Shown here: one piece after another, positions 1-12,010 of the stretch | Layout: every line of letters begins with the position of its first letter | Position numbering within the stretch: position 1 is the stretch's first letter | Assembly: GCA_963932145.1 (NCBI GenBank) | Contig: OZ010580.1 | Location: 33,437,167 to 33,501,166, forward strand | DNA: 64,000 nt | Direction: 5' to 3' | Origin: Acanthosepion lycidas | Taxonomy: Eukaryota; Mollusca; Cephalopoda; Sepiida; Sepiidae | The notes under the pieces: generated by a model | Databases searched by the model: none | Seen by the model: the letters and a program-made list of their open reading frames with translations, nothing else | Told to the model about the DNA's origin: nothing | Position numbers and translations under genes: made by a program

Positions 1-279
1 GTCCAACGTGCAGAAATACCCATACTCTCAATGAACAATGCTTGACATAACAGGTAAGTAATTTCTACTTGTCACTGAAAAGATTTATATCCTATGAAAT
101 GATATTTCACTTAAAAAGTCATACACAATTGGTGGTCATAGGAATTATAATCAGAAACAATTTTCCCTGCAGGGCAGCAAAAAACAAATGTATCAGAAAT
201 ACTAAGACATTGTCGAGAAATGGCCACCTTGGTCATCTCTTTGTATATTTCTAACTATCCCTTTCCAACTCAAAGAGCA

Positions 280-1960
280 CCTCAACGTCCACCAACCTCT
301 GTCATAGAGCTCCATGGATCTGATTTTTTAATCCATAACCATTGTGAGGCTTTCTCTGCAGATTCTGAAATAGTTCTGATGACCTTTCTCTTTTTTACTC
401 CCCTTACTTCAAGTTGACTTAGAGTTCTGCATAAAGATCTTCCTGCAAAACCCTGACATCCAACTTCAATTGGAAGACAGGTAGTCTGCCATTGGTTAGA
501 CCTGCATTTCTCAACCAGCTCCTAGTATTTTTCAAGCTTTCTTTCAAAGGTCTCTTCCAAATTCTCCTCCCAAGGTACCATAAGTTCAAGCATTACAATA
601 TGCCTGGAAACAATTGACCAGATTATTAAATCCAGGCACAGGGAAGATGTTGCTATCTGCTCTGGGAATTTCAACTGACTGCCAAGGTCTACTCTCAATT
701 TCCAATCTTGGGCAGAAGAGAACATGCAAATTGATGATTTATGAACTGAAATGGGGGGGAGGGGTGCTGACCTTGATGAAATACATTACCTTCATTTCAG
801 GCTTGTAACTACTAACACTGATTGCTGTGGCCACTACTTTGGCCAATTTCTTAAGTACCTGATCATGTCTCCTTCAGTACCTCCCATTGCCAAGGGCGTT
901 TGGACAGGCACTTAGAATGTGTTTCAGCATACCTTTCCCGGCACAGAGTGGGCATGATGGTGTCTCACTCATCCCCCAAGTATACAAGTTTGCAGGACTC
1001 GGTAGTACATCATACATGGATTGTACAAGAAATTTAATCCGACTGGCATCTGAGTGCCAGATCTCTGACCAGCTTATTTTCCACCATAAAAAATACTCCC
1101 ATTATGTCCATGCACCCTGCTGGTTTAGTCCCACCATCTTGCATATTCTTTTTTCCTCAACATTGGCTTGTACTTCTTCCTGAATGATTTGCCATCTCTG
1201 CTTACCCCTAGCTTTTTCGATTCAGGTACCTGGAAAGAAGCCCTGGCCAACATGACCTGATGCCACTGTCCTCACAAGAGCCTTCTGCCTTAAATGCTCC
1301 TCTGCAATACCTAGTTCTCTCCCTGCACTCCATTTTCTTCCACTGCGAACCTTAATGTCTGCTGCCACCACTTTTGCTTCCTTAGAGTCCCTATACTGAA
1401 GGAATTCTTTTGTCAAAGAGACTACAAATTCCTCCACCAAAACTTCAAAGGGGAGTTGTAGTGCATTTGAGTTGCCATATAACGCAGCACTACTTAGACT
1501 TCTTGGCAGCCCTAGTCATCTGTGGAGGTAGCTGTTAATTCTCTGTTCCATGGCTTTTATTGATGTCATTGGGAAATCATAGATATACAAAGGCCAGAGA
1601 ATTCTGGGGTGAACAGTGTTCATAAATTAATGCTTTGAAATCACCTGATAGTCCAGGCTTGTCCACCTTGGCAAGCCATAATTCCAGTTTGGAGATCATC
1701 ACTCGGATGGTCGAAGTATCCTGTAAGGAACTGTTAAAAGCTTTTCCCAGGTTAATGACAGATCACTCTGTCAACGTGGGGAAAGTTGTTCCTGATATCA
1801 AGAATTTGAAATTATCCACCACTTTTCCTTTCTTCAAAATGAACGATCTTGATTTAGCAGGCTTGTAACTCATTCTCACCCAAGCTATAAGCTTTCCAAG
1901 TTTGCATAGGATCCACCTACTCCCTGTGACCAAAGATGTTGTAATGGTCAGATCGTCCAT
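280..1960 (-). pseudogene. LINE-type reverse transcriptase relic, C-terminal half
   Basis: Read on the minus strand in several frames, this is a continuous but broken retroelement ORF. From about 1950 comes a segment with FKPAKS-like 'MSYKPAKSRSFILKKGKVVD', then 'YRDSKEAKVVAADIKVRSGR' (near 1400) and a zinc-binding-like CPLC...H stretch with SPANL/CPLC wording around 1130-950. Around 725-540 follows 'IVMLELMVPWEENLEETFER', and near 330-450 'IEVGCQGF' and 'SQWLWIKKSDPW'. This order matches a reverse transcriptase C-terminal region that recurs in many invertebrate and fish non-LTR retroelements; I recognise the block but not the clade. Stops and frameshifts interrupt it repeatedly, and the finger/palm domain upstream (above 1960) was not found. 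It is a dead fragment, not a host gene. Confidence 0.75.
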
Positions 1961-3220
1961 TAGGAATAAATATGTTAAATAACATTTTTTACTCTTTGGT
2001 ATCTAAAGTTAATTTTCCGGTAGTAAAAATATAGCAAACTATTGCAAAGGCAGAGTCATACATCCAAATAGCCACAAATCCACTTTTCCTGTGATTGGCT
2101 TTCTCTGCCTGGCCATTTGTTCACTGACACTGAATTTATATGCATTCAAATCCAGGTATGCTAATTCATAGACAGCACAATCGGGTTATTCCATCAACCT
2201 CATAGGCAACACATCTGAGCTATTCCATTGACCATTTTCTGTTATAAATGACAGAATGAGTCTTCCCTGGGTTTTCTTTGTATCATTAAGCTAATGTTAT
2301 AAGCAGGCTCATACCCTCAGCCTTTTTGAAGGTAAGTGGATTTCTTCTGCACATTTCCCCAAGCTATGCAGGATATACCCATTACAGTTGGTGCATATCC
2401 TTGTGACAGCTCTTTGTTTTTGTAGTTGTGAAAACCTTTGCAAGCAACTAGAACTTCAGTGACCATTCAAAGTGTATATTGTGCATGAGATGATCTGATT
2501 GGTTGGTGGAAATTTACAAATCAATAATTTCATTTTTAATGTTTCATTTATATTTTCAGAATATGTCTAAAACTTATGTCACTTTCTGTTGTTTTGTCAA
2601 TAAATTTATGTGTCAATAAATTTATGTATATTTTTTTTTTGTTATACACAATATACCATAAGGATTTACTATATTCAGCTCAAGTTTTAGGTTAATAACA
2701 ATAATAGCAGTTACTAATTCTTTTTAAATCCTGTATCTAATATTTTCGTATGTCACTGTATATATTACTTGTAAAGTAAACTGTAATATAGAGTAAGTAA
2801 TTTTTGGCTCCAAAGTTTCATTTCATTTGTTATGAAGTAATGTTTATTACATATAATTTAGGAAAAGCAAACATACCTTAAAAATTTGGATATTATCCAG
2901 ATATTTACTAACCTTATATATCAGATTATTACATATTACTTAAATTGATCATTGCAAAGTTTCAATTTGAAAATCTTTCTATTTTTGTCAGATAACTATA
3001 TAGGAAACATTAAATGACCATTGGAAGATTGCATACTTGCTAATTGTATAAAAATATCATGACTAATTATCATTTAAGTTCAGTGAACTCAAAACTGATT
3101 TGAATATTTTTGCATTGGAAATACATAAGAATCTGAAGCTAATGTTGTGCTTTTTGACAAATTGTCATATCATAATGGTCAAATTAGTTCATCTGTCCAT
3201 GTAAGTAAAGAAGATTAAGT
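1961..3220. other. AT-rich stretch, no recognised gene
   Basis: The first few hundred bases (about 2040-2480) are less AT-rich than what follows and may be more old repeat sequence. I could not find a reading frame or a terminal repeat there. From 2500 onward it is plain AT-rich sequence with short homopolymer runs. Confidence 0.5.
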
Positions 3221-3770
3221 TACATACACTACCAACCAAAAGTTTAGGATCACATTGATTTTTTTTTCTCTAAAATTAAAAAATGAAGCAAGTTTCATGT
3301 CTATAAAGAAATGAATTTATTTTTTCTATGTTTGATGCAATTATGCAATAATTTAAATCAAAATGAATATAAAATAATTATAATTTCAATTAAAGCAAAT
3401 TTATTTTTTTAATAAATGTTCCTTAACTGATACACATCTTTTAAGTCCAATTGAAAGAAACCTTCTCTTAATAGTCACATCAGATATTGGATGTTGATGT
3501 GTAGAATTAAATTCAGCAGTTCATTGGTGAGCTGTTTTTTTTTTCTGTTCCTTTTGCTAGACATTATAAAGTTTTTATCCTGCACAAAAGATGTTACTCT
3601 GGGACTCTCAGATCTTTTTCTGTCAACATTTGCACTGGTTTCTGCATGTTTGATATCTGTAAATTAGCAATCTGACATTTGAAATACTCTTCCATAGAAA
3701 GAATTCCCATTTAGTCTCTTTTTTCAATACTAATCTGTTTAGTTCTTGGCATTTAATGGTTTTTAAAAAT
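3221..3770 (-). mobile_element. Truncated Tc1-like DNA transposon
   Basis: The left end carries 'ACACTACCAACCAAAAGTTT', which closely resembles the terminal inverted repeat of Tc1-family elements (ACTACC..TCAAAAGTTTGG type). On the minus strand, starting near 3752, is the N-terminal helix-turn-helix part of a Tc1 transposase. The catalytic DDE part is missing: the reading runs straight from the DNA-binding region into the terminal repeat. So the element is internally deleted. No matching right-hand terminal repeat was found. Confidence 0.7.
3380..3752 (-). pseudogene. Tc1 transposase, N-terminal DNA-binding part
   Basis: Starting from an ATG at 3752-3750 the minus strand reads MPRTKQIS, then after a stop and frameshifts 'MEEYFKCQIANLQISN', 'ANVDRKRSESPRVTSFVQDK' and 'MSSKRNRKKKQLTNELLN'. 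That is the expected order for a Tc1 transposase: first HTH, then the GRPR-like linker (here ESPR), then the second HTH. It ends with an RRF/LS-like segment and 'KRCVS' near 3430. There are several stops, and no catalytic aspartates are present. It was a cut-and-paste transposase and is now inactive. Confidence 0.72.
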
Positions 3771-5914
3771 TATTTTCAATCACACATTAATCTAGATACC
3801 AAGCAATGCAGTTGAATAATTTGTAAATTTCTGCTCTACAGTTCAGAAAAGTTATCAGGTAAGAACAAAATTTCCAAAGCTTATTCAAATAAATTTATAA
3901 TGCATGTCGAAAAATTTGTTGGAATTTTATATAGGTGTTTACACAATAGGTGAATTTATTTATCCAAATATGCAAAATTAGCCTTTTTAATGACTTAGAA
4001 AAATAATTCAGCATAGTCCTAAACTTCTTATTGATAGTGTATGACTACAAAATATTCAGATTCAGATGATTGTAGTCTGCTGATAATTACAAATCTGAAA
4101 TGAAAACTGGGTTGATTTGTTATGTTGTGGGGAATCTTTGATAAAAATAGATGAAAGATATAAAATTGAATATTGATTTCATGCACACACATTATGGATT
4201 ATACAAATAAAACAATGTTTTCTTTGAAAATTTGAAATAATTCTTATTTTTAAATCTCAGTTATCTTTTGAAATGTGAAAAATTATGCTACAAAAATGAA
4301 AGTGAAGATAAGTTTTAAAAGATTAATGCAATATCTGGCATATTTATTTGTAAACCTCCATTAGTATAGTTGACTGCTCACCTCTTATCATTTAAGTATA
4401 ATAAAATATCCTTCATTATTGTTACTAGTAAAATAGTAAATATATATTCTTTTATTAAGGAAAAATGTGTTTTGAAAAAGTTTATTTTTAATTTTATCTG
4501 ATTATTCAACATTCAATCATTTGACCAACACTAATATGCTTATTTAATATTGCACAAGTTCTTTATAAATATGGTCATATACAAAATGAGATTTTGTTGA
4601 TGCTGCTGGCCATAGAGAGCTATGATAGTTGAGGACAATGCATTTTCATAGGGTTGTATTCAACAGGAGCTTTTAGTAAGATCAAAGATGACCTTATCTT
4701 TCAGGAAATGTTGATGTTACACATATCATACAATGTTTTCTCCTTGTATGGCACCGTTTAGAGTATGGAGAAGTAGTGAGTGTGTAGCCATTATCTCTTA
4801 GAGGCTATTAAGGAATGAAGAAGAATATGTCTAAATATGGAAGAGGCATTGATCTGACTCAGATTTGTTAGCTGCTAATCTAATGAGTGATTGGCTTCAT
4901 TGAACACCAGCCATTGCTACTGACCTAATTATGAACAACGTTTGTGCTTGCTCATTGTTTCCACATGTTGTGTCCAAAGTTCACATCAAATATATTTTAA
5001 TCACAATTTTTGTTTGACTAATAAAGATGCTGAAAATGAATAATTATTTTGTAATCTAAGAATTATATTTTCTGCGTAGAAACCATTCTCTTGGGAATTA
5101 TCATCATAGTTAATTTTCTCTTTCAGAAGTTCTGTCATTTTAGGATGGAACATACATAAATACATACACAGCTGGGTCTTTTTTTGAGACAGAACCAGGA
5201 TTAATCTCACACAAAGCAAGGTGGATCCTGCCTGACAAAGGATTTGTTATAATCATTTGAGACAAGTTTTTACAAGACTGGATGTACTTCCTTGCGTCTA
5301 ACTCTGGCACTTAAGGTAGTCCAAGAAGTTTAAATTATTGATTGCCTTCAATTTGCAAAACTTAAAATTTAAACTTTACAACTGAATACCTTTCTATCAC
5401 CTGAAAGGTTTTTAGGGAATAAAAGCAAATCCTTGATTATTCTGTAAAAACTCTTTGAATAATGATAATATTAATATATGTCTGCACATATATGTTTACT
5501 TTTTCAAATCTGTATGTTGACACACATATCTCTAGATTGGTGTATTAAGAATTTCTTGTAAAATCTCCAACTTAAAGAGTGAAAAATCTAATAACAGAAT
5601 CAAGGTAAGTGTAAAAACATTTACAGACATTACCATCTGAAAAGTTATTTTTACCTCACAGAAAATAGAACAAAATAAATTTCGTATGCGTTCATGCAGG
5701 TGTGCAGATTTATGCATAATAGCAAAATTATATTCTGCTTGTTTTGAGTAATTTTTAATTATAGCTAGATATTGAAAATAAACAATCCAGGATTTTAAAA
5801 ACATATTCATTCATTAAAAGGTTTATAATGTATAATCACTTTTAATATTTTTTAAACATTATTATTCTGCATTATTTACAGTATTACTTCCTGTTCAACA
5901 GTATATGGTAGCTC
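3771..5914. other. AT-rich stretch, no recognised gene
   Basis: Open frames here (the longest is 92 codons, minus strand 5810-5532) have low-complexity K/I/N/F-rich composition expected by chance in AT-rich DNA. The section 4600-5000 is slightly richer in G+C but shows no convincing frame or terminal repeat. Confidence 0.5.
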
Positions 5915-6045
5915 TTCAATTTCAATGTTGCTATAATAAGATTTAATGCCACAACCATGAAACATTATTGTTCAACAAGTAGCTTCATCTGTAGTGGCAG
6001 AACAAACTTATTCAGTTAATAAAGTCTACAAAATGCTAATGGTTA
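5915..6045 (+). repeat. Dispersed repeat, copy 1
   Basis: This segment is alignable by eye, in the same orientation, with 17855-17990. Shared landmarks in order are TTGCYATA, ACATTATTGTTCA, a TCWGTAGTGGCAG/TTTCAGTGGCAG block followed by RA-AAACTT, and a final AATGNTAA. No coding potential is visible. Family unknown; possibly part of a SINE or a non-autonomous element. Confidence 0.55.
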
Positions 6046-6399
6046 ATTACTAATATATTCTTTGACTTGTGTTCAGTACATTTCTTATTTCTAGTTCCTA
6101 TTTATCTATTAACACTCTTACTCGCTTTGTTATTCTTATTTCTCTTAGAATGTCTACATTTTTACTTATCTGGCTCCAGCAATTTATTCAGTTATCTCTT
6201 ATTGTGTAACTTTCAAGTGTGCTGTATTTGTAGAGTGCAATACAAAAGAGATTACATGAAAATTTCATTTTTTTATCATTACTATTTTAAGTAGGTAACA
6301 AGATTGACATTGCTGATGAAGATAAGTCTGATGCCTTTTCAGAAATATAATGTAAAATAGCAAGTGTTATAAATTTCTTCATTGTATAAAAATCAACTG

Positions 6400-6437
6400 C
6401 ATTAAGCAAGGCAATCCATAACTTAGGCCTGGCAACC
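6400..6437 (+). repeat. Candidate left inverted repeat of P-like element
   Basis: Reads GCATTAAGCAAGGCAATCC then ATAACTTAGGCCT. The reverse complement of 10965-11000 reads GGCTTAATGCCAAGGTGATCC then ATAACTCAGGCCT, so most positions match over about 32 bp. Confidence 0.5.
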
Positions 6438-7179
6438 ATGTAACTGGGGTCCACAACTGGAGGCAGACATGTGGAGATCTAAATTACTATTAAATAACAA
6501 TTTCAGAAAATATTTTTAGCAAGGAACTTGTTACTAATGTCCAGTAATTAGTTAATTAACACCTATACATAATATTAGAAAGTGGCTTACAATTATTCAC
6601 TTATTTTCATAAATGCAAATATACAAAGAAATAACAAAAATAACCTCCTCTACAATAAAATAATTAAATGTAAATAAAATCACTTTCTTTGGCATAAATT
6701 AGACATTTTTAGGTGATATTGCAAGAATAATGAGTTAATTTGTTTATACCAATTGATTAGAGAAAATATAAAATTGTATAATATAATCGGAAAGCAATTT
6801 CAACTTTTTATAAAATTGTGTATTAACAAAGTCTGAAAATACTTTACAAAAAATGCAAATTTCAGAGAAATAATAATTTTGATAATTTTTACAAAATTTA
6901 TTGTGATTTCTGTTACATGTACAATTTGTTTCACAGAAGATGAAGAAAATACTTATTTTGCTATGATACAGTAACAGATATTACCAGTATGCATAGTTTT
7001 AATAAAGTCAATTTACATTAACAAAAACACAAAATTAATTAACAGGGAAATTTGAGGAGTTAAATATAGGTAAAAAGTGGGGGGAAATTGAAAATAAAAA
7101 ATATCTGGTAAATATTTCTCTGAATAAATTTTTAATATTGATTGTGTAGTCTGTATAAACATTTTTATCTTATGAATAA

Positions 7180-9570
7180 AATTTTAAGATAATTTCAAAA
7201 CTTTTAGTGCCAGTTCTTCAGTTGTCTTGGGTGAATCAAATAAAGAATAATTTTTGAAAAATATATTTGACAATATAATCTTGTGCTCTCTTTTCATATG
7301 TAATGATACATATTGGAAACTAACATAAAGATTTTTGTCAAAGAGATTCTGCAAGTCTTCAATTTAACAACACCAAACAGTATAAAACAGAAAAATGTGC
7401 ACTGAACTGTGGTATGCAGTGGAACTTTTAAATTACCACAATCTTTTTCTTTCAAAATGTCCATATTCTTGAAAATAAAAACTAATATTATTAAATATTT
7501 CCTCTTATATAGGACAATCTTTTCTTGTCACATATTCTGCTATATACAAAAGTGACATTTTAATATCTTTAGAGATCCTAGTTTCAAGTTCTGGTAAGTT
7601 AACAAATGTTTGGCGTCCCATTCATCCAGCAAATGTTCATATTTTGAGCAATTCTGGCCAAGATCAATGTTCTTTGACATCATCATTTAATTTATGAAGT
7701 AGTATAGTTTTTTCAATAACATTTTGAACTGTTATAAAATATGTACCTCCAGAACTTTGTCTTAATTTTCCAAATTGGTTTTCTAAATAGTTTGGTAAAT
7801 TCACCAAGCAGCATGACAAAATTAAACCTACTGCTTAGTAAATATCTGCAAATATCAATTAAGCCATTACATGTATATTCATTGGCTAAACTACTATCTC
7901 TAGTTAATAATTTCATTCTTTTTCTTTGCTTTCCTTTCATTCTTTTTGTTATTTTCCCAAGATTAGAAATGACAGATATTCATCATTTCAATCTGAAATC
8001 ACTTTTTTCAGTGGATCATTTTTCTTAGTGTCAGTATATATTTCATTGACACAGATAATTTTCCAGAATTTTAAGACATTTTCAATAAAATTAACTGTTT
8101 TCATTTAATAATGGGTGTCTTTTAATGGCAGCTACAGTTTGATCACAAAAACATTTAAACAATGGGAAACATTTTGCTGCTCAATGGGTTTTGGGTAAAC
8201 TGCCACATTAGTTAGTTTCAACATTTTAACAAATTGAGTTTTTCATACTCAAAAAAACCTTTTACAATTTCCCATTTTGCTTTCATTTTTTTGCCTTCAG
8301 AATAAAATAGTGATTCAGAAGTAGGTTCAATAATCCAATTTTTCCTAATATTTTTAAAAAGGTGGACTTAATCAAAAAGTACAAAGCATTTTTAGTTATC
8401 CAAGACTTATTAAAAACAGTCTCTAAATTTTTTTTAAATAAAATTGATGGGTCTTGTTGTTGTCACATACAATTGAAATTACTTGACCATTTCAATTAAA
8501 ATTTTGTTCAGTTGCATCAACAATATATAAAACTTTTTCATATAAAAAGTTGCATCTAATCTTGCAACTGGGATCATTTATGTAAAAATTTTGGTTCATC
8601 ATTTAAACATTTTACCATGATGCCCAATACTGTTTTTGCTAATATCTCAGAATTTTCAGCCAAATAAATTTCCTCCATGATATTGTAAAGCAACTTTAAC
8701 ATAACTTCATCAACTTTTTCTGATTTTCAGAAATTTTACTAAAATATCACCAAGAAAATTAAAGTCATCTAATTTTGAGACTTTTGATGTCAAAGCTGAT
8801 AATGTTCTCACACTTGGTAACTTAAAATCATCCTATTATATAATGACCAAGATGTAGCAAAATATTCAAATGCCCTGATAAGAATATCAAAATCATAATG
8901 TTTTGTTCCAATCCTTTGATTTAATTTAACATTAATATGTTCTTTTAAAATTTTTTCTTATGAATTTTTAAGTTACTAAGATAATAAATTGCTTTATTGA
9001 TTTGTGACCAATGCTGAAAGAGAAAAAATTGCTGTATATATACCAGCATGGTAACATTTGAATCTCAAGATTTCAAAAATTTTAATTAAAAACATTGGAA
9101 TACTTCCAATGAAAAAAATCAGTAGATTGGATGAACAACTGATTGTTTGATTTATAGCATGCAACTGCTGACAGAAAATCCTGTTGATCAATATTCTGAT
9201 ACAAATTTTCAAAATTTTGTCTTTTTCTAGAAACTGTGCCAACTCATCATTTTGCACATTTCACAAAGAATCAGCAGTTTTATTCGTTGTTCTTGGTTTT
9301 GGTTGAGGACTGGATAATACACTTGATGGCAAATGATCAAATACTGTTGGTGGATTTCTGTGTTGTACTTTTCCTCTAATACTATTTCATAATCAAATGA
9401 AAAATGCCATTCACAAACAACAGTGTTTTGTTTGTCAGGGTTGTTGTCTTGAGGTATAGCTTTAACCATCATTCTTTCTCATTCTGATCTTGGGGTAGAT
9501 AAAATACACAGATCTTATTTTGGTTAACATAGTTACTCCCACAACCTGATGCACAGCACTTTTTGACCAT
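7180..9570 (-). pseudogene. THAP-domain P-element-type transposase relic
   Basis: The minus strand from an ATG at 9570 reads MVKKCCASGCGSNY, the first zinc-binding part of a C2CH THAP domain. Then comes VFYLPQDQNE, a one-base frameshift, and 'NTVVCEWHFSFDYEIVLEEK', which supplies the closing C-x2-H of the zinc site. Downstream pieces in order are 'KCLNDEPKFLHK' and 'KNALYFLI' with a following LLN (where the family has its conserved H-x2-K-N-x-RN block), 'CFCDQTVAAIKRHPLLNENS' near 8110, 'EYTCNGLIDICRYLLSSRFN' then FVMLLGEFT near 7800, and 'KMSLLYIAEYVTRKD' near 7530. THAP9 and Drosophila P transposases share this layout: THAP DNA-binding, an RNase H-like DDE core with an inserted GTP-binding region, then a C-terminal block. 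Many stops and frameshifts make it inactive. Confidence 0.72.
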
Positions 9571-9893
9571 TTTGAGAAGGTTTTGAGGTACTGAAATTAA
9601 AAAATATTAACCAAATTATTATTTTGTAAAAATTACATGGTGCTTCTAAAAAGCGTATGAAACTTATGTTCTAATGTCTGGTAGATTTGGACTTTGGAAT
9701 TTAAAATTTTAAGTTTGTATGAGTATGAGAATCTTTTAGAGACTAACATGGAATAAGAAATGTCAGGACAAAGGAATTTGGGATTCAGACATGGGAATTT
9801 TAGAGTTTGGAAAATTAAATTTTGGACAATCATATTTTATGGGGAGGAGGCTGCAGATCAATCACCTCTGCTTCCATAAAATACTATTATCTA

Positions 9894-9974
9894 AACAAAA
9901 TTAACCCATTTAATATTTTTACATTATATTTTTTTTAATTTATTGTAAAAATATTAAACTGGTTAATTTTGTTT
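9894..9974. repeat. Inverted repeat, 30-31 bp arms
   Basis: Left arm about 9894-9923 (AAACAAAATTAACCCATTTA onward) and right arm about 9944-9974 are reverse complements with one or two mismatches around a 20-bp AT spacer. It lies upstream of the THAP reading frame within the P-like element and may be a subterminal transposase-binding structure. A shorter hairpin (TATTTTATGG / CCATAAAATA) sits just to its left at about 9833-9888. Confidence 0.7.
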
Positions 9975-10069
9975 CACATTTTTAATAACAATGGTAGTAA
10001 AATTCAACATGCACTTTTTAAATACCTGTAAATAATTATTTTTTTTAATTTATATTAGTCAATATATTT

Positions 10070-10790
10070 GTTGTTATGAAGAATAATATAGACAAAATAT
10101 TAAATTCAATTTTTATTCAAATTTTTCAAATGAGCAAATTTCTGTATAGTAAAATAGGAAAATTAGCAGTGCCAAAAGTTACATTCATTTTTTGTTTTCT
10201 CACAAGACAGTATCAACAAAACTTCATGTGTTATAAAGAAAACAAATTATTCATTACAAAATTAATTTTATTATGAAAATATTCATTATTATGAAGAATA
10301 ATAGCATAAAGAAAAAAATTAAACTTTCTGTAACAAAATTCTTGTGAATTTCACTATTTAAAATAATAAGGTAAAAAATTAAAGTAAAAAGTGGATGATA
10401 TTGAGAAAGATAATGTTGTCTCTTTCATATTTTTGTGGTATATTTTTAAGAACAGTTGTAAATACATTAAATTTATTATTTAATTTTTGACATTAACTTC
10501 ATGTAATAAATTCTTTAATAAGTGTCATTTTTCATTAATTTTGCAGTGAAAAAAATCACATTTTTATTTTTTAATGTTTTCTGTTTATGTATGAAAGACA
10601 AAAAAATTCAACATACTATTGTTACAGAAAAAGATATTATTCATAAAAAAAAATTAATTTTATACTTAATATGGTCATTGTTGAAAAATAGAGAAAAATA
10701 TTAAATTTAAAAAATTAACTTTATGCAATAAATTCTTGTGAATTTTGCATCAAAAAAGTTTGTTTAAAAATAAAGTATACAAAGTTTGAA
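10070..10790. repeat. Degenerate AT-rich repeats
   Basis: Similar phrases recur at irregular spacing: AAATTCTTGTGAATTT at about 10338 and 10731 (with a diverged copy near 10508), ATGAAGAATAATA at about 10077 and 10291, and TTAACTT-ATG-AATAAATTC near 10490 and 10713. The block lies inside the putative P-like element. No protein-coding signal is evident. Confidence 0.45.
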
Positions 10791-10964
10791 TAAAATAAAT
10801 AAACATTATACTTACTTCAATATCTTAAATAATATACTTGTTAATCCAACGGTAAAATGTAAAAATTTCTTTAAAAAAAATTAATTTCTTAATTCAATCT
10901 CAGCAACAAACTTTTTCATATTGTCCAACCCTCAGTCACTCACTGGCCTTAATTCAATGTAGAG

Positions 10965-11000
10965 GCCTGAGTTATGGATCACCTTGGCATTAAGCCAACA
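10965..11000 (-). repeat. Candidate right inverted repeat of P-like element
   Basis: Plus strand reads AGGCCTGAGTTATGGATCAC then CTTGGCATTAAGCC, the inverted partner of the motif at 6400-6437. Confidence 0.5.
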
Positions 11001-11589
11001 TGTTTATTTTGTCAGGTGAAATGAAATACAGATCCATTAGAAAAATATTTGAATAATTCAAATAAAAAGAACATGATTTATAGCTTATAGAAAATATCAT
11101 CTCCCCGCGCCAAAAAAAAATTAAAAAAATCTGTATTGAATAATTTAAAAGATCAGTTTCAGATTAATATTACTGGACAAGATACGTTTATAGAAAAAGA
11201 AACCAGAAAAAGAAAAAATACTATATAATACAGGCAGTGAATTTTTTTTGTTAGGTAATAAAAAATAGTTATCCATAAAAAGTCACAGGCATTTTTAAGG
11301 AATCAGTTTGGCAGTAAGAAAGATAACTAAATAGATTGGAGCAATTTTAAACCCTACCATTTCATTATTTTAACTCTTGCTATGGTTGGCTCAAATTAAG
11401 CTTTCTAAGTACAGATTACTGTTACATGTTGTATATCATATCTTTACTTTTTGCTTTATTCATAAATTTTAAAGTAGCAAATCCAAGAAAGGGGGTTAAA
11501 TTGTAAGGCTATAGAATACAGTTATTGCTTATTCATATAGTCTGTGGTAGAATAGAAAAATAATTTTTGCCTGATTTGAGCAGCATAAT

Positions 11590-12010
11590 CAGCTTGTCAC
11601 TTTCCCACCACTGTAAGGTTGCCTCCCTATGCCTTTTCTATAAATACTTTCATGATAACTGTTTGAATGAGCACTATGCTATATAGACTTGAGGAATTTA
11701 AGTGCAGTACTAAACTGTCAATGAGGTCTCATCAATTTACAGTTGAGTTGTCTAGATGTAACTAAGTTCTATGCTAACAGTTTCTTTTCTCACACTTCTC
11801 ACTTGTGGAACTCTCTTCTGGCTCCATGCTTTCCAGTCAACTTTAATCTTCAAAAATTTAAATGCAATGTCAATTGCTATCTATTGTCCTCCTGATTACT
11901 CTTCTTTTGTTCCCTGCTCCTTAGTAATGTTTCTGTTTTTTAATTCTTTCACACTCAGTATCCTCTTGTGTCTTAGTGGCTTTACTCTCTTGTTTGGGGT
12001 GAACTAGATT
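11590..12010 (+). mobile_element. Jockey-type LINE, 3' end fragment
   Basis: Plus-strand text matches the reverse complement of the minus-strand LINE copies at 24.2, 35.2 and 58.4 kb. It begins near CACTTTCCCACCACTGTAAG, runs through the tyrosine/phenylalanine-rich C-terminal segment of ORF2 ('CLFYKYFHDN'-like), then 'SHTSHLWNSLLAPCFPVNFN'-like text, and ends with GGGGTGAACTAGATTGAATA and an A-rich tail. It is a 5'-truncated insertion with stops, typical of target-primed reverse transcription. Confidence 0.75.

Larger units (their letters stand above)
6395..11010 (-). mobile_element. Probable P-element-like transposon
   Basis: A decayed THAP-domain transposase (about 7180-9570, minus strand) lies between two inverted copies of a roughly 32-bp motif (6400-6437 and 10965-11000). 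The 1.4 kb between the THAP start and the right repeat is extremely AT-rich and holds further palindromes (9894-9974). Size, content and orientation fit a P-superfamily element. The element limits are tentative because no target duplication could be read and the terminal repeats are diverged. Confidence 0.55.

Noticed and set aside
887-1183. 98-codon plus-strand ORF
   Set aside because: It overlaps the minus-strand LINE reverse transcriptase relic and has no independent motif.
7741-8028. Plus-strand 95-codon ORF
   Set aside because: It is the shadow of the minus-strand P-like transposase text at the same place.
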